Positions 13,401 to 23,959 of a stretch of DNA of 64,000 bases are shown here, piece by piece. Source of the DNA: Odontesthes bonariensis (Eukaryota > Chordata > Actinopteri > Atheriniformes > Atherinopsidae). The DNA lies in contig NC_134511.1 in the NCBI RefSeq assembly GCF_027942865.1, positions 40,513,607 to 40,577,606 on the forward strand, given 5' to 3'. Each line of letters begins with the position of its first letter. Position 1 is the stretch's first letter. The position numbers and the translations under genes are program-made. The notes under the pieces are model-generated. The model did no database searches, had not been told where the DNA came from, and worked only from the letters and a program-made list of their open reading frames with translations.

Positions 13401-16400
13401 ATAAAGATATTTTCATTTTGAAATTGAACAAAGAGGCTCTCATTCGGTACCTTCAAACCTTCTTTCTTCATGTCCTCTGCGAGGTCTTCACAGAGTTCCC
13501 TGCAGAAAGACAGCTGCTCCTCAGCTTTACTCAGTTCTTTAAATGTCCTGTCAATATGACACATCACCAAGGAAATGAAAGGATATTCCAGAAGATGGAC
13601 AAAAGAAAAAAATAAAGTGGTAAGCACTTAAAAACCAACCTCTCTGTGCTCATGCTTTTTCTTTCTTCATGCCTGAGTGAAAGCAGAGTACATGAACATC
13701 ATCTCCTCTCCCTGGGATGGACTGTTTAGTTTTCAGATGAGTTGTTCTAAAATGTCATGAAGTACACACTTTACCTGGGTATATGTGTGGAGCCCAGACC
13801 CAGAGAAACTTCCATGAAATGATGCCAACTCGTCTCCGAGAACAACAGCGACAGCAGTGCCATCTGCTGGCCGAGATGGGAACAGTTGGTGATGCCCAGC
13901 GCGTTCAGCATCTTCTCACTCACCTTCCCTATTCCACAAACCTGGAGGAATACATACAGGAACAATACATGAATCAGACAGGTTTCTCTAAAGGTTTTGC
14001 ACTTTGATGTCAAGTCGCTAAGTCCCATTTGGACGTTAGAATAGTTTTTTCTCACACATGCAACTTAAAACACACGCACTGCAGCAAACACACAGCGAGT
14101 TGAGTTTTCATTTGGTCGAGTTGGACAGTACTTTGCGAACAGGAAGGTTCAGGATGAAGTCCATGACCGCCTCTCTGCTGGGGGGCAGTCTGAACTGTCC
14201 GTTGGGCTTGTTCTTGTCACTGCACACCTTGGCAAGCATCGTGTTGGGAGCAATTCCTAGAAGATTGGATAAGTGTGATTCAAAACAGGCTGCACGATGC
14301 TGACCACAACTGAGCAAATAAAAATCTAATGATCTGACTTTTATCACTACTAAGCTTGGCAGTTTTGTTATTGTAAAGACCCGACTACTAAAAAGGATTC
14401 AATGGTGTGGAGGGGGCTGAAAGAACAAAAAGCTGAAATGCATTTAACTGATAAGGTCATAGTGAATATATCACTATGATACAATTATAAAGAAAAGCGT
14501 ATTATCAGCAGTGTCTGAGTGGCTTTCCCCTCACCTGCACTAGCAGTCAGCATGGTCTTCTGCTCAATGCGGAAGCGCATCTCTCTCACGGCCTCCTCGA
14601 CAGACGTCCCAAACACCTGCAGAGCACCACCGTCAGAGCCCGACAGGCAGGGGGAGGAGCTTGGAGTGTCCTCAAACAGGACCGGAGACAGGTCTTTTGT
14701 CTCTGTCTCCTGACCAGGCTGGATCTGCTGCTCATCTGTGCAGAAAAGACTTCACACCGTTATCACATGGAATTATGGTGCATAAAATCGGTCCAGAGTT
14801 TTGTAGAATTAGGCCTTACCTGCAGCGATGGTCGTGGAACGATAGCCGTGCGTACGCAAGGCCTCTGGCCAACTCTGCCTCTGCTCCAGGTGGTCTGTAA
14901 AATCTAGATAGGCTTCATCCAGGCTCATTGGCTGGAAGTGAGGATCATAGTCTGCAAAAATCTCCCGGATCTTTCAGAGAGAGGACATTCGCGTGCTTCT
15001 GTTAATAAGATGCAAAAGGTCTGCGTGACATGTGTCAGCGTCTGAGTGCCTTTCGCTCTTACCTCATCACTCACAGCTCTGTATTTATCAAAGTTTGTTG
15101 GAACAATAGCCAAGTTGGGGCAGAGTTTCTTTGCAATGAAGCCAGGCATGGCAGCTCGAACCCCAAATTTCCTGGCGTGGTAGTTCGATGTCGACTGAAG
15201 ATAAAAAAAGGAAGAGGAGCATTTCCTCTTTGCTCATACATATGATATAAACAATGCTTGAACCGGACATGATGCTCATTATAACAGTAATACAGTTTGT
15301 GATGCATTTATAATTCAAACTGTAATAATGGACATCATACCCAAGACAATACCAGTAAGTCAAATTGTTCTCCATGGAGATTAAACGAATTTGTTAAAAT
15401 ATTAGGATGAGTCATGACAGAACTCTCTACTAAGTGACCTGTAAGACGTTAATTGCACTGACATGTAAATAAAAGAGGGAGAGGTTGAACATATCTAAAA
15501 AACTCCAGATACAGTGTTGGCATGGGAACAGGGCAGCCAGGATCTGGCTTGCCATGTCAGTGCCCCACTGTGTCTTTGGTTTCATGTCAGAATATGCGCT
15601 GATCTCCCCTTCGCTGACATGGCAAGAAAAAGGTACCTGTGATTGCGTTAGTGCATCGTGGTAAAGTTACTATCAGACTATATAGAGGCTTCAGAATGCG
15701 CTACAGAAAGAAAGAGCCACTAACATCACCTGTTTTAGATGGTGATGCTCGTTAGACCTTTTTTCATTGGGACATCCTTGGTTGTTGTTGCTATTCTTAA
15801 TTATGTCATTTCCTTCATCACCATCGATGGTAGCAGTGGCTTTAGTATTAGTACTATTACTAATATTAGAATTACTATGACTAGTACTATGATAATCAGT
15901 ATCGTTTGTATTACTGTTCTATTCCTACCACATGTTAAAAGCTGGTCTATTCTCTTATACGGTCCATATTAACATTCAGAACAACAATAGACCTGCCAAA
16001 ATGTGCTCACTCCCTTCTGTACTAAAGTTTTTCTCCTTTTTTTTGGTCTTTTCCTCATTTTATGATATCACAACAAGAAAGAAGATTTTTCCATCTGCAC
16101 AGTGTCTGTCTGTTACACCCACGGCTCGCAGCTGGAAAAGTCCTTTCTGAATTTTCTGTCATTAGCGCGTCCTTTAGAGGGATATTTCCACCCACCAGCA
16201 TGCTCATGGAACCCACAGCCATGGGCTTGTCCTTCAGCTCAGGACAGTCTCTCATCTCCACAGCAGCATAGAAGGCGTCCATGTCCACATGTGCAATCAC
16301 ACGGCTCAGATCACGACTCTTCTCCAGCGCCGAGGCCACTCGTTCCACCTGCACACGTTGGACATCTCAGCATATTTAAGAAACAGAAAGCAGGGTCAAT

Positions 16401-16937
16401 TTGCATCCATCACCTCCACGTCACAAGTCAAACCTGAGCCTGTGCCTTCTTTAGCTGGGGTTCTGTGATTTGTGCCTTTTGGAGCATCATCTTCTCTATG
16501 CGCTGGTTCACCTGCTGCTCCCTCTTCAGCTCATTCTCATAAAACCTGGATCCCTGCGTGGGAAGGAGAAAGAGGAGTTGTATTACTTCACCTAAAAAGA
16601 AACGGTACGATACCACATTCATTTTTATGTCATCATACAGGTACAATTGGACTTAAAGTGCTGTAGTAAAGTGTGAAAGAGGAAGCCACAGTTTCTTTTA
16701 TCCACAGCAGACGATAGCTTTAGATTATATTTCCTCTTTTTACACTGGATGTAGATCATAGTACGTGTTTACGTGCGCAGGATTGGATTATTTATTGAGT
16801 TCACCCACCTTGGACGTCTCCATAATGATCTTATTGATCTTGTCCCTGTCCAGACCCTCCATACCAGCCTTATTGTCATTGAGCGCCATTCTGGAGAGAA
16901 AGCCCCTCTCTTTGGTGGATGCGACCCCGTTCTCCAT
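10438..16937 (-). CDS. polk: DNA polymerase kappa (14 coding exons)
   Basis: POLK is a Y-family translesion polymerase that extends past bulky N2-guanine adducts in the nucleus. Exons: 16937-16809, 16553-16434, 16348-16196, 15194-15063, 14970-14820, 14735-14535, 14256-14132, 13941-13775, 13672-13640, 13547-13451, 12773-12602, 12485-11526, 10687-10639, 10519-10438. The sum is 2571 nt, 856 aa plus stop (human 870). Visible features: the N-clasp ([20 protein letters not shown]), catalytic carboxylates in [11 protein letters not shown] (D105) and MSLDEAY (D196, E197), the helix-hairpin-helix region [15 protein letters not shown], and the little finger/PAD with [19 protein letters not shown]. Two UBZ4 ubiquitin-binding fingers follow (C667, C670, H685, C689 and C763, C766, H781, C785), then a C-terminal PIP-box-like IDKFF for PCNA. 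A 33-nt microexon (13672-13640) restores the linker before ERTF. The gene runs divergently from cert1. Confidence 0.95.
15195..16195 (-). other. polk intron after the MSML exon
   Basis: This is the 1-kb intron between the catalytic exon (16348-16196) and the next (15194-15063). It contains a low-complexity ATTACTA/TAGTACTA-rich stretch at about 15845-15905 and no recognised exon. Confidence 0.6.
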
Positions 16938-17185
16938 CCTAAAGAATGAGTCTTTGCAGGGGAGTTTGTTTTGTTAGGTGGTCTGGTCCTTTTTAAAACG
17001 ATCTCCTCTCTGCTGTCAACTAAGACATAGTATGTCCATTATATGCATCTTTCCATCTTAGGTCGGATAACCGTAAATAATTCAAAATCGTAAGTAACGA
17101 TCACGGTTTGTCAAACACATCCAGCTGTCTTAACGTTCGTGTCCCTGAGTGTTTTGAAAAAAATGACGACGGCGGTTTTTGGCGG

Positions 17186-17220
17186 TACTTCCGCATACGT
17201 CATCGTCGTCAAGGCCGGAA
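17186..17220 (-). promoter_or_regulatory. Probable polk promoter elements (CRE-like and ETS-like)
   Basis: On the minus strand, TGACGTATGCGGAAGT combines a CRE-like TGACGTA with an ETS-type CGGAAGT, and CCGGCC lies just beyond. This is about 250-280 bp upstream of the polk ATG and follows the CpG-containing 5' UTR. The motifs are visible; promoter activity is inferred. Confidence 0.45.
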
Positions 17221-17224
17221 AACA

Positions 17225-17747
17225 AATGTGAATGTTACAGCTTTGTTGCTCTGATATCCAACTGTATCCAACCAGATTTCCTTTTCTTTGAAAATGTTTT
17301 GTTTCAAGGCGAAAGATTCCTCTCCCACATACCTTATCAATCTAATATTCTTGCTTGCTAAATTTCATATTCATAAAAGTAAAATAATGCACAGGAAACC
17401 ACTTTTTGATCTCTTTGTAATAGATGTAAAATTGTATCTTGACTCAATCTCGAATTCAATTAACAAAAAGACTATAAAAACATTAAGTATTTGGAAAGAC
17501 TATAACTTATTTTTGTAACTCACATTTACTTGTGTAATTTTTATTTATTTATTTTTTCCTTTTTCCTTTTTTTTCTCTCTTCTGTTCTAACAGTTTTCTA
17601 TCGTTGTATTTTTTAACTATGTTCTTCTTTCATTTTATGTCCTTTGTTCATTACTGTACACACTATTTCTTTCATGACTACTGTTACTGTGATATTGTGA
17701 AGATAAATAAAGTTTATTAAAAAAAAATGTGAATGTGAATGTTACAG
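17225..17747 (+). mobile_element. 5'-truncated L1-like LINE with 16-bp target duplication
   Basis: The perfect direct repeat AATGTGAATGTTACAG lies at 17225-17240 and 17732-17747. Between the copies is a 3' LINE tail: a decayed C-terminal reverse-transcriptase fragment (motifs such as AKFHIHKSK, KPLFDLF, and IKTLSIWKDYNLF before a stop at about 17516), a T-rich 3' UTR, AATAAAG and a short A-tail. This is a typical target-primed insertion, plus orientation. It sits immediately upstream of the putative polk promoter. Confidence 0.85.
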
Positions 17748-17895
17748 AGAGGAAGGTAACACAGAGGAATTTTATTTCCGACATGACTGATCGGAGGGTC
17801 ATAAAGGTCTTAAAGATATTGTTTTTTTTAATAGCTCTTCTACAGTCTGTCTCAGCTTTTGGTAAATGGGTCTTTCAGGCTTGCAAATTAATTAT

Positions 17896-18324
17896 TTAAA
17901 GCAATACTATGTAACATTTCTACCTTAAAATAACAGCTTGAAAAAAATTGTGCAGCTAGAATGAGTTTTAATAATACGATTGGCCTGTCTCCTATGCCCT
18001 TCGGGGGTCTGAGTTGGAAAAACTGCGCTATGTAACTTTGCTGGACCGGCCCGGGAGCTGAGCGGAAGTACTTCGACTTGCTTTCTGGCACACCTACCGC
18101 AAAAACAAATAGACCCCTCTCACGCTCCCAGGTACATTTGATTACTCTTACCTTCTCGGTCGACATAGCTTGCACCTTCTGACTCCTCGCCGGTTCGTCA
18201 ACAAACGTGAAACGTGAAAGTGAAAGGGTGTTGTATTTACGACAGTGTAACCGTACATTACCTCCAAGCCTGTAGGGGGAGCTCCATAACGGGCTTTTTG
18301 AGAAGTTACATTGTATTGCTTTAA
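17896..18324. mobile_element. TTAA-flanked MITE
   Basis: The ends are inverted: TTAAAGCAATACTATGTAAC at 17896 and AGTTACATTGTATTGCTTTAA ending at 18324, both with TTAA. The interior is GC-richer than the flanks and non-coding. It is a different family from the poc5 intron MITE, with the same TTAA preference. Confidence 0.85.
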
Positions 18325-19062
18325 TATGTTTTACTTGGGAACTTTAAATTCTTTTTAATCAGACCGATATCCATGATCTAGCTTTCTAATTTTTGTATTT
18401 TAAATATTGAACAATATTGAACTCTCGGTGCACCTACAACTGAGGGTGTTCACCCTAAAAGCTTCGATTTTGTCTGGACTCTCACCGCTGCACTTGCTAA
18501 AAGATGGTGACTAATATTGTGTATTCTGAGCATGCCAAAACATATAACTTTGTTCTTCAAGGCAACTCACACACAAGACTCGTAAATATAATAATTACTG
18601 CTGTATTGCTTTTGCACAAGGTCGGCGAAAATCAAAGGCATCTGTCTTTTTTTTTATTATAGATATATAATTATATCCCTTTCTTCTGAAGTACACAACA
18701 GAAACTTTATGGCTGAAATGCTGATATGGGTGGACTTTATGAACCTTATCGGTGTGACTAAAGTACAGAATGTGCTGGCACACAGAAGAAAAAAATCTAA
18801 AATGTTTCTGTTTAGTTTAGTGTGCATTTGACACCCCTTGCATAGTTTTGATGCATGCTGACACACATTACAAATCACAGTATATGAGAAAACAAGGAAA
18901 AAACTTTTCACATTTTAACACAATGATCATGATGAGGTCAAAAAAGTAAAAACTATTAGAATGATAAGAACGCACAATTATCTTAACAGCCACCGAGAGA
19001 GAGAGATAACACATCAATCAGACAAACTACACTTCAGAAAACATTTCACAAAATTCAAGGAC
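18325..19062. other. AT-rich intergenic stretch, nothing recognised
   Basis: I see no exon, RNA gene or clear repeat boundary here. There is an AT-rich run at about 18648-18680 and a GAGAGAGAGA run near 18997. Confidence 0.5.
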
Positions 19063-19200
19063 ACAAATTTACGGAAGAGTATTAGGGCCAGGCATAAGAA
19101 AAAATATTTATATTTTGCCTGTCGAGATTAATGTCAACATGTTGAGAATAAACTCGAAATGTCGAGATTAAAGTTGAAATGTTGAGAATAAAGTCAAAAT

Positions 19201-19644
19201 TGTCACACCCATGGACTCTCGTTTTTAGTTTCATGTTTTAGGTTATGTTTTTGTTTTCAGTCCATGTTTAGTTTTTAGTCATGTTTTAGTTTCCCTGCAC
19301 TCAGTTCATTAGTTTCACTCACTTCACCTGTGTTTTTTCCCTCAGCTGCACTCACTCTCCAATCACTCTCACTCCCTATTTAGTTTCCAGTCTCCCCTCT
19401 CAGTTTGCCGGATCTTTGTTGTTTGTCATGTTTGTAACCCATGCTAAGATTCCTGCTTCCCATGAGTTCCACGTTTTTGAAAGCTAAGTATTTATCCATG
19501 CCGTGTTAAGTTCTTTGTTTTGTTCACAGCTACGTTTTTTCCGGCTCAGCCGCGTTTTATGTTGGTACTTTGTTTTTGTTAAATAAATTCAGTTTTCCTT
19601 CAAAGTCCGCATCCGTGTCCTCCCTTCCCCACACCACTTTGACA
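19201..19644 (+). repeat. Left (5') LTR of the level-2 LTR element
   Basis: Begins TGTCACACCC and ends TTTGACA; TGTCA...TGACA is the usual short inverted tip. It is about 90% alike to 31541-31945 over its first two-thirds. It contains AATAAA near 19580. The sequence after it (GAAAGATCCGGCCAG) is the leader just before the ORF. Confidence 0.8.
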
Positions 19645-19662
19645 GAAAGATCCGGCCAGAAA

Positions 19663-20694
19663 ATGGACGCGGCGGACTCCAACCAGTTTTGGGACCTCTA
19701 TGAAGAGCTTTGGCGCAGTATAGAGCGTGGTTCCGCATTTGACAGACTGCGGGTGGCTGGTAAGCTCCTGGCGTTCCTGTCAGCAAGGGGGGGGCTCCGG
19801 GGGTGGAATGACAATCTGGAGGGCGCGTGGATCCATGCCGGGTCTGTGCAGCGCGCTGCCTCACTGGACGTTTATGGCTTGGAGCCAGAACAGGTAGCCG
19901 CACGGTACAGCTCCTCTCCCTCTTCCTCAGGCTCCCAGGACCAGCAGCCCCAAGACCCAGCAGCCACATCCACAGTGTCCAGAGCCCCAGCCATCACCGA
20001 GCTGGCCCCAGCAGTGTCCGAGCTGGCCCCAGGGCCTGACCACGAGGCCGCAGGGCCTGACCACGAGCCTGACCACGAGGCCGCAGGGCCTGACCACGAG
20101 CCTGACCACGAGGCCGCAGGGCCTGACCACGAGGCCACAGGGCCTGACCACGAGCCTGACCACGAGGCCGCAGGGCCTGACCACGAGGCCGCAGGGCCTG
20201 ACCACGAGGCCACAGGGCCTGACCACGAGCCTGACCACGAGGCCGCAGGGCCTGACCACGAGGCCGCAGGGCCTGACCACGAGGCCACAGGGCCTGACCA
20301 CGAGCCTGACCACGAGGCCACAGGGCCTGACCACGAGGCCACAGGGCCTGACCACGAGCCTGACCACGAGGCCGCAGGGCCTGACCACGAGGCCACAGGG
20401 CCTGACCACGAGCCTGACCACGAGGCCGCAGGGCCTGACCACGAGGCCGCAGGGCCTGACCACGAGCCTGACCAAGAGGCCGCAGGGCCTGACCACGAGG
20501 CCGCAGGGCCTGACCACGAGCCTGACCACGAGGCCGCAGGGCCTGACTACGAGCCTGACCACGAGGCCGCAGGGCCTGACCACGAGCCTGACCAAGAGGC
20601 CACAGGGCCTGACCACGAGCCTGACATCGAACCCGACCACGAACCTGTCCCAGAACCCGACCAAGAACCCACAGGGCCTGACAAAGCCTCATAG
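19663..20694 (+). CDS. Gag-like ORF with acidic PDHE repeats, carried by an LTR element
   Basis: A single open frame of 343 codons starts 19 bases after the left LTR. Residues 1 to about 90 are non-repetitive (SNQFWDLYEELWRS, VAGKLLAFLSARGG). About residues 91-122 are a Ser/Pro/Ala-rich spacer, and the remainder is a tandem array of GPDHEAA/GPDHEAT (21-bp units) and GPDHEP/DHEP-type 12-bp units. No zinc knuckle, protease or polymerase is visible. It is probably a derived gag of a non-autonomous Gypsy-like element; I do not recognise a specific family. The position fits translation of an LTR-driven transcript. An alternative upstream ATG at 19570 lies inside the LTR and is unlikely. Function unknown. 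Confidence 0.55.
   Translation: MDAADSNQFWDLYEELWRSIERGSAFDRLRVAGKLLAFLSARGGLRGWNDNLEGAWIHAGSVQRAASLDVYGLEPEQVAARYSSSPSSSGSQDQQPQDPAATSTVSRAPAITELAPAVSELAPGPDHEAAGPDHEPDHEAAGPDHEPDHEAAGPDHEATGPDHEPDHEAAGPDHEAAGPDHEATGPDHEPDHEAAGPDHEAAGPDHEATGPDHEPDHEATGPDHEATGPDHEPDHEAAGPDHEATGPDHEPDHEAAGPDHEAAGPDHEPDQEAAGPDHEAAGPDHEPDHEAAGPDYEPDHEAAGPDHEPDQEATGPDHEPDIEPDHEPVPEPDQEPTGPDKAS
20033..20690. repeat. 12/21-bp coding minisatellite
   Basis: Units GACCACGAGCCT (12 bp) and GACCACGAGGCCGCAGGGCCT (21 bp) alternate irregularly. Both lengths are multiples of three, so the frame survives expansion and contraction. Three frames of the opposite strand are also open for 170-255 codons, purely as a consequence. 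Confidence 0.9.
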
Positions 20695-20966
20695 CCCTTG
20701 GGGCCCCGGCCCATGGACTCACCTCTTTGAGCCCCTCCCTCCCACGATGTCTGGGATCCATCCCTTAAAGGCCCCCCCCCCCCCCCGGACGGTCCCCGGC
20801 TCCTCCTCCTGCCACATCGACGGGTGTCTGGGTGCCAACCAGACCACTGCCTGCTGCCACGTCGTCCGGGCGTCCGCCAGACCACCGACTCCTGCCGCCA
20901 CGCCGACGGAAGTCTGGGCGTCCGCCAGACCACCGCCTGTTCCTGCCATGCCGTCTGGGCGTCCGC
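20695..20966. repeat. GC-rich spacer repeats of the LTR element, left side
   Basis: Contains a poly-C run (about 20771-20785) and degenerate repeats of the type GGGCGTCCGCCAGACCACCG. About 112 bp of it (20854-20966) is repeated in diverged form directly right of the retrovirus (31229-31350), so the retrovirus lies in this spacer. Confidence 0.75.
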
Positions 20967-21275
20967 TGTTGTGGAGAAATTAGAGTCGAATCCCGCGTTG
21001 GTCAGCCGTCCATTGGGGAGTTTATTGAACAAACTGTCACAGCAAATATGCATACAGAATGTACAAAATGTCCGACGAGCTCATCTTGTGACACTCTTTT
21101 ATACCGTTTTATCATAACAAGTGTACGTGGCCCTCTCTGGAGGCGCCTAGCTTTCGCAGTTTATCATAAACACGCTCATTCTAACTATCAACAATATTCA
21201 TATGAACCAGTCAACAAGGCCCAGGATGTAACTAGGCCAGAAGTCATGAGCATGTAATGACATCCTTCTCCCACA
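20967..21275 (-). repeat. 3' LTR of the endogenous retrovirus (complete)
   Basis: Read on the minus strand it begins TGTGGGAGAAGG and ends CTCCACAACA, i.e. TG...CA. It holds a TATAAAA box (21103-21097) and AATAAA (plus-strand TTTATT at 21021-21026), so U3, R and U5 can be assigned. The preceding tract TTTCAGGGGGGACTA is the polypurine tract. The final 84 bp match the remaining 5' LTR almost perfectly. Confidence 0.85.
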
Positions 21276-21849
21276 TAGTCCCCCCTGAAATCACTTATCA
21301 GTGATTTAATAAAGAAATAATCTAAAATGAAAGAAAATCATCCCACATAGTTAATTAAGAATGAATTAACATAATCAACACTAAATCATCCTAATAATTC
21401 TACAATATCAATCAACGGGACCATTTCGAATAAATGAAAAGGAATATATATATGCGTGTACTCGAATCACATTAAATGATTAAATTAAATTAAATTAAAC
21501 GATATTGAATTCAACAACACTACAAGTTTTACATTGCCATCACACTCGTCCACTGTTCGCAGTGCATAGGTGCGAAAAACCCACCGGCTGCTACTTTCGT
21601 AACTCATGTTCTTATTTTGGGAAAATTCACCTACGGCCCCCCCCACTGGCAACCGACCACTTTACCAAAGTCGCATTCCGAACAGTCGACTAACACAACT
21701 GGCAATGGACATATCAGTGATCAGTTCTGATTGATAATACACATAGACTGAATACACCACCATCAAATCAGTTAATCACCGTTTTGTATCAAGTACAATA
21801 CATAAAATTATGGATTATCACACAACAATAGTAATAAAATGCAATGTAA

Positions 21850-23900
21850 TGCAGCTCTTCCAGTCCCGTCCCATCTCCTGTACTCTGGTGTCGTCTGCTT
21901 CTGGCCGAACATCCGTCCGGCTGGGTCTGGAACTGCTAAGCTAACTCTGGGAGGAGAGGTCACCAGTACGTCACTCCCAATCAAAGAGATCTTCAGCATC
22001 TCTTCTCCCTGTCAGACTATACTTGGTTCCACCCTCGAGGAAAGAAACTTGTGAACCGTCCGTTGATAACCTTCATTCGTTGACCCGCTCTCCCATGCGT
22101 TGGTCCTCAGACCTGGTCTCGCATGGTCATCTGCCTCCTGATTCCTTCCCCTGTTTGTTTGAACATCACTTGCAGAAAACACCTTCTCAGAATGGGTATA
22201 ATGCAACACCCCAATAGGGAAACCATCCTCACTATCAACAATATTGCTATTCCCGCCTTAACTGTCATCGCTCCCCCTTCTCCCAAAATCCCAAACAGAC
22301 CAGTCCACCACCGTTCACCTCCACCAGCATCACACGTCAGCTCCTCTCTCCGTTCTCTGAACTCCTTCACGGCTGTTGTAAACGTTCCATCAGCTGCAGT
22401 GTTCCCGGGTATAAATGTACAACATTTTCCCCAACCATCTGGCAAACACCAATTTCCCTTCTAATATCCATTCTAAAACTTGTCTGTTCTACCAAGCCAT
22501 CATACTCGTCTCATGTAGTTGTTCTCCAAAGCCTGCAAACCCTTCACTCGTGTAGCTAAGAATTCTCTGTTGATTGTATTATATGTAATTAGTCCATTCC
22601 CCATTTTGTTAATTGTGATCCACGGCAAAATAGACTCAAATCCAGCTGTAACCTCACTGCGTGCTTTGAGCTCAAAAGGAATCCCTCTCGGCTGTCATAT
22701 TGCATCCAAGTAAACGTGCTTATCCCTGATGTAGCCATCACTAGATCTTTTAACTCTCCCTTTTTCCACATCCAAACCTCGCATCTCGTTTACCTTGTCA
22801 TACACTACCACAACTGATGTCTACCTCCTCACCAGTGCCCAAAGACCTATCCACCTGTTGGGTAGCACATTTAACAAAACATCATCTCCACACATCCAGT
22901 AACTCTCAGCTACTGGGTGTGTCTGATCCCCAAAAAGATATAGAGTTAAAATGATCATTTCTATATTTTCACAATTTGATCCAAATAAATAAATCCTAAT
23001 AAATATTGTTTTCATTTAACAGTAGTATTACCTACGCGAGTTCCAAAAGCATTCAAACTCACCATCGTAATCTACTCTATAATCCGTTGGAGGCCCATCC
23101 TGTGATGTACGAAGATTAAATTCCGCACAAGAAGACTCCAATTTGTGGCCCTCCCTTATTTTGAAAATAACTATGTAATTTATTTGGCCCAAACATCAAT
23201 CTGCACTTAATACCACACATAGGAAACAATAACCATTTATCCTCTTCCGAAGTGAACCTACCTTCCCTGCATTCCCGTTGCCGGACCACTGCACAGTCCC
23301 TGAAGGTGTGTGGCTCTGGAACAATAACAGGCAATGCTCCTGGAGCGTCTGCGCATATGAGACACTCCGTCGCTGTCAGTTCCCTCGTAGTGTACCATGC
23401 CCAACTATACCACGTATCCTGTGCTGCATTAACCCATTTTCCAGTTACACTGTTTTCCCGACTCTACCTGTGCATGTACACTCCGTCTGTTCTTGGATTA
23501 ACATGATTATTCTGTCCTGTAGTGCTAATGGTAGCAAATCCCCCTAGACTTCCACGAGAAATCTTTCTATTCTTACAACCATTGTGAACAACTACTTCTG
23601 ACCCGATCTGACATGATCTTACCAGATTGCCCCTTTGTTGTGGCGTCCAGAGGCGGTGATTTGGTCGTCTCCTCCACCGGACCCATGATCCACACTTCCT
23701 CAAATCGTTTATTCCATGAACTTAAATTCAAGCTTAGCAGATACCTCTTCACGACTAGCTCTAGTGTGTATTGCTGGCAAGGTTTGTGGCGTGGCATGGT
23801 CTGAGTGGGTGTGTATTGTTGCATCATACTCCTCTGACCCAGGCTGGCTACTTCCCTGCGGGGTGGCTTCATCACGGGACCCTTCCAGCCTCTCCTGTCT
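21850..23900 (-). pseudogene. Retroviral env remnant
   Basis: Open fragments in different frames show surface-subunit-like Cys-rich pieces (around 23116-23334) and, at 22107-22445, a transmembrane-subunit end. The latter has a CC pair followed by a helical stretch, a Trp pair, a hydrophobic membrane span (about 22205-22270) and a CC after it. Frames are broken by stops and shifts, so no full-length envelope is encoded. Homology is by motif only. Confidence 0.65.
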
Positions 23901-23959
23901 GCGGGATCCCGTCCAACATCTCCAGGCTTTGTTCTCCTGAGCCCATGCTGTCGGCCAAC

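Noticed and set aside
18595..18911. Minus-strand 84-codon Cys-containing frame left of the nest
   Set aside because: AT-rich, no domain, no splice context; not supported as a gene.
19927..20761. Long minus-strand open frames of 245-255 codons over the PDHE repeat
   Set aside because: They are mirror frames of the 12/21-bp repeat; any unit length divisible by three keeps several frames open. No start context or domain supports them.
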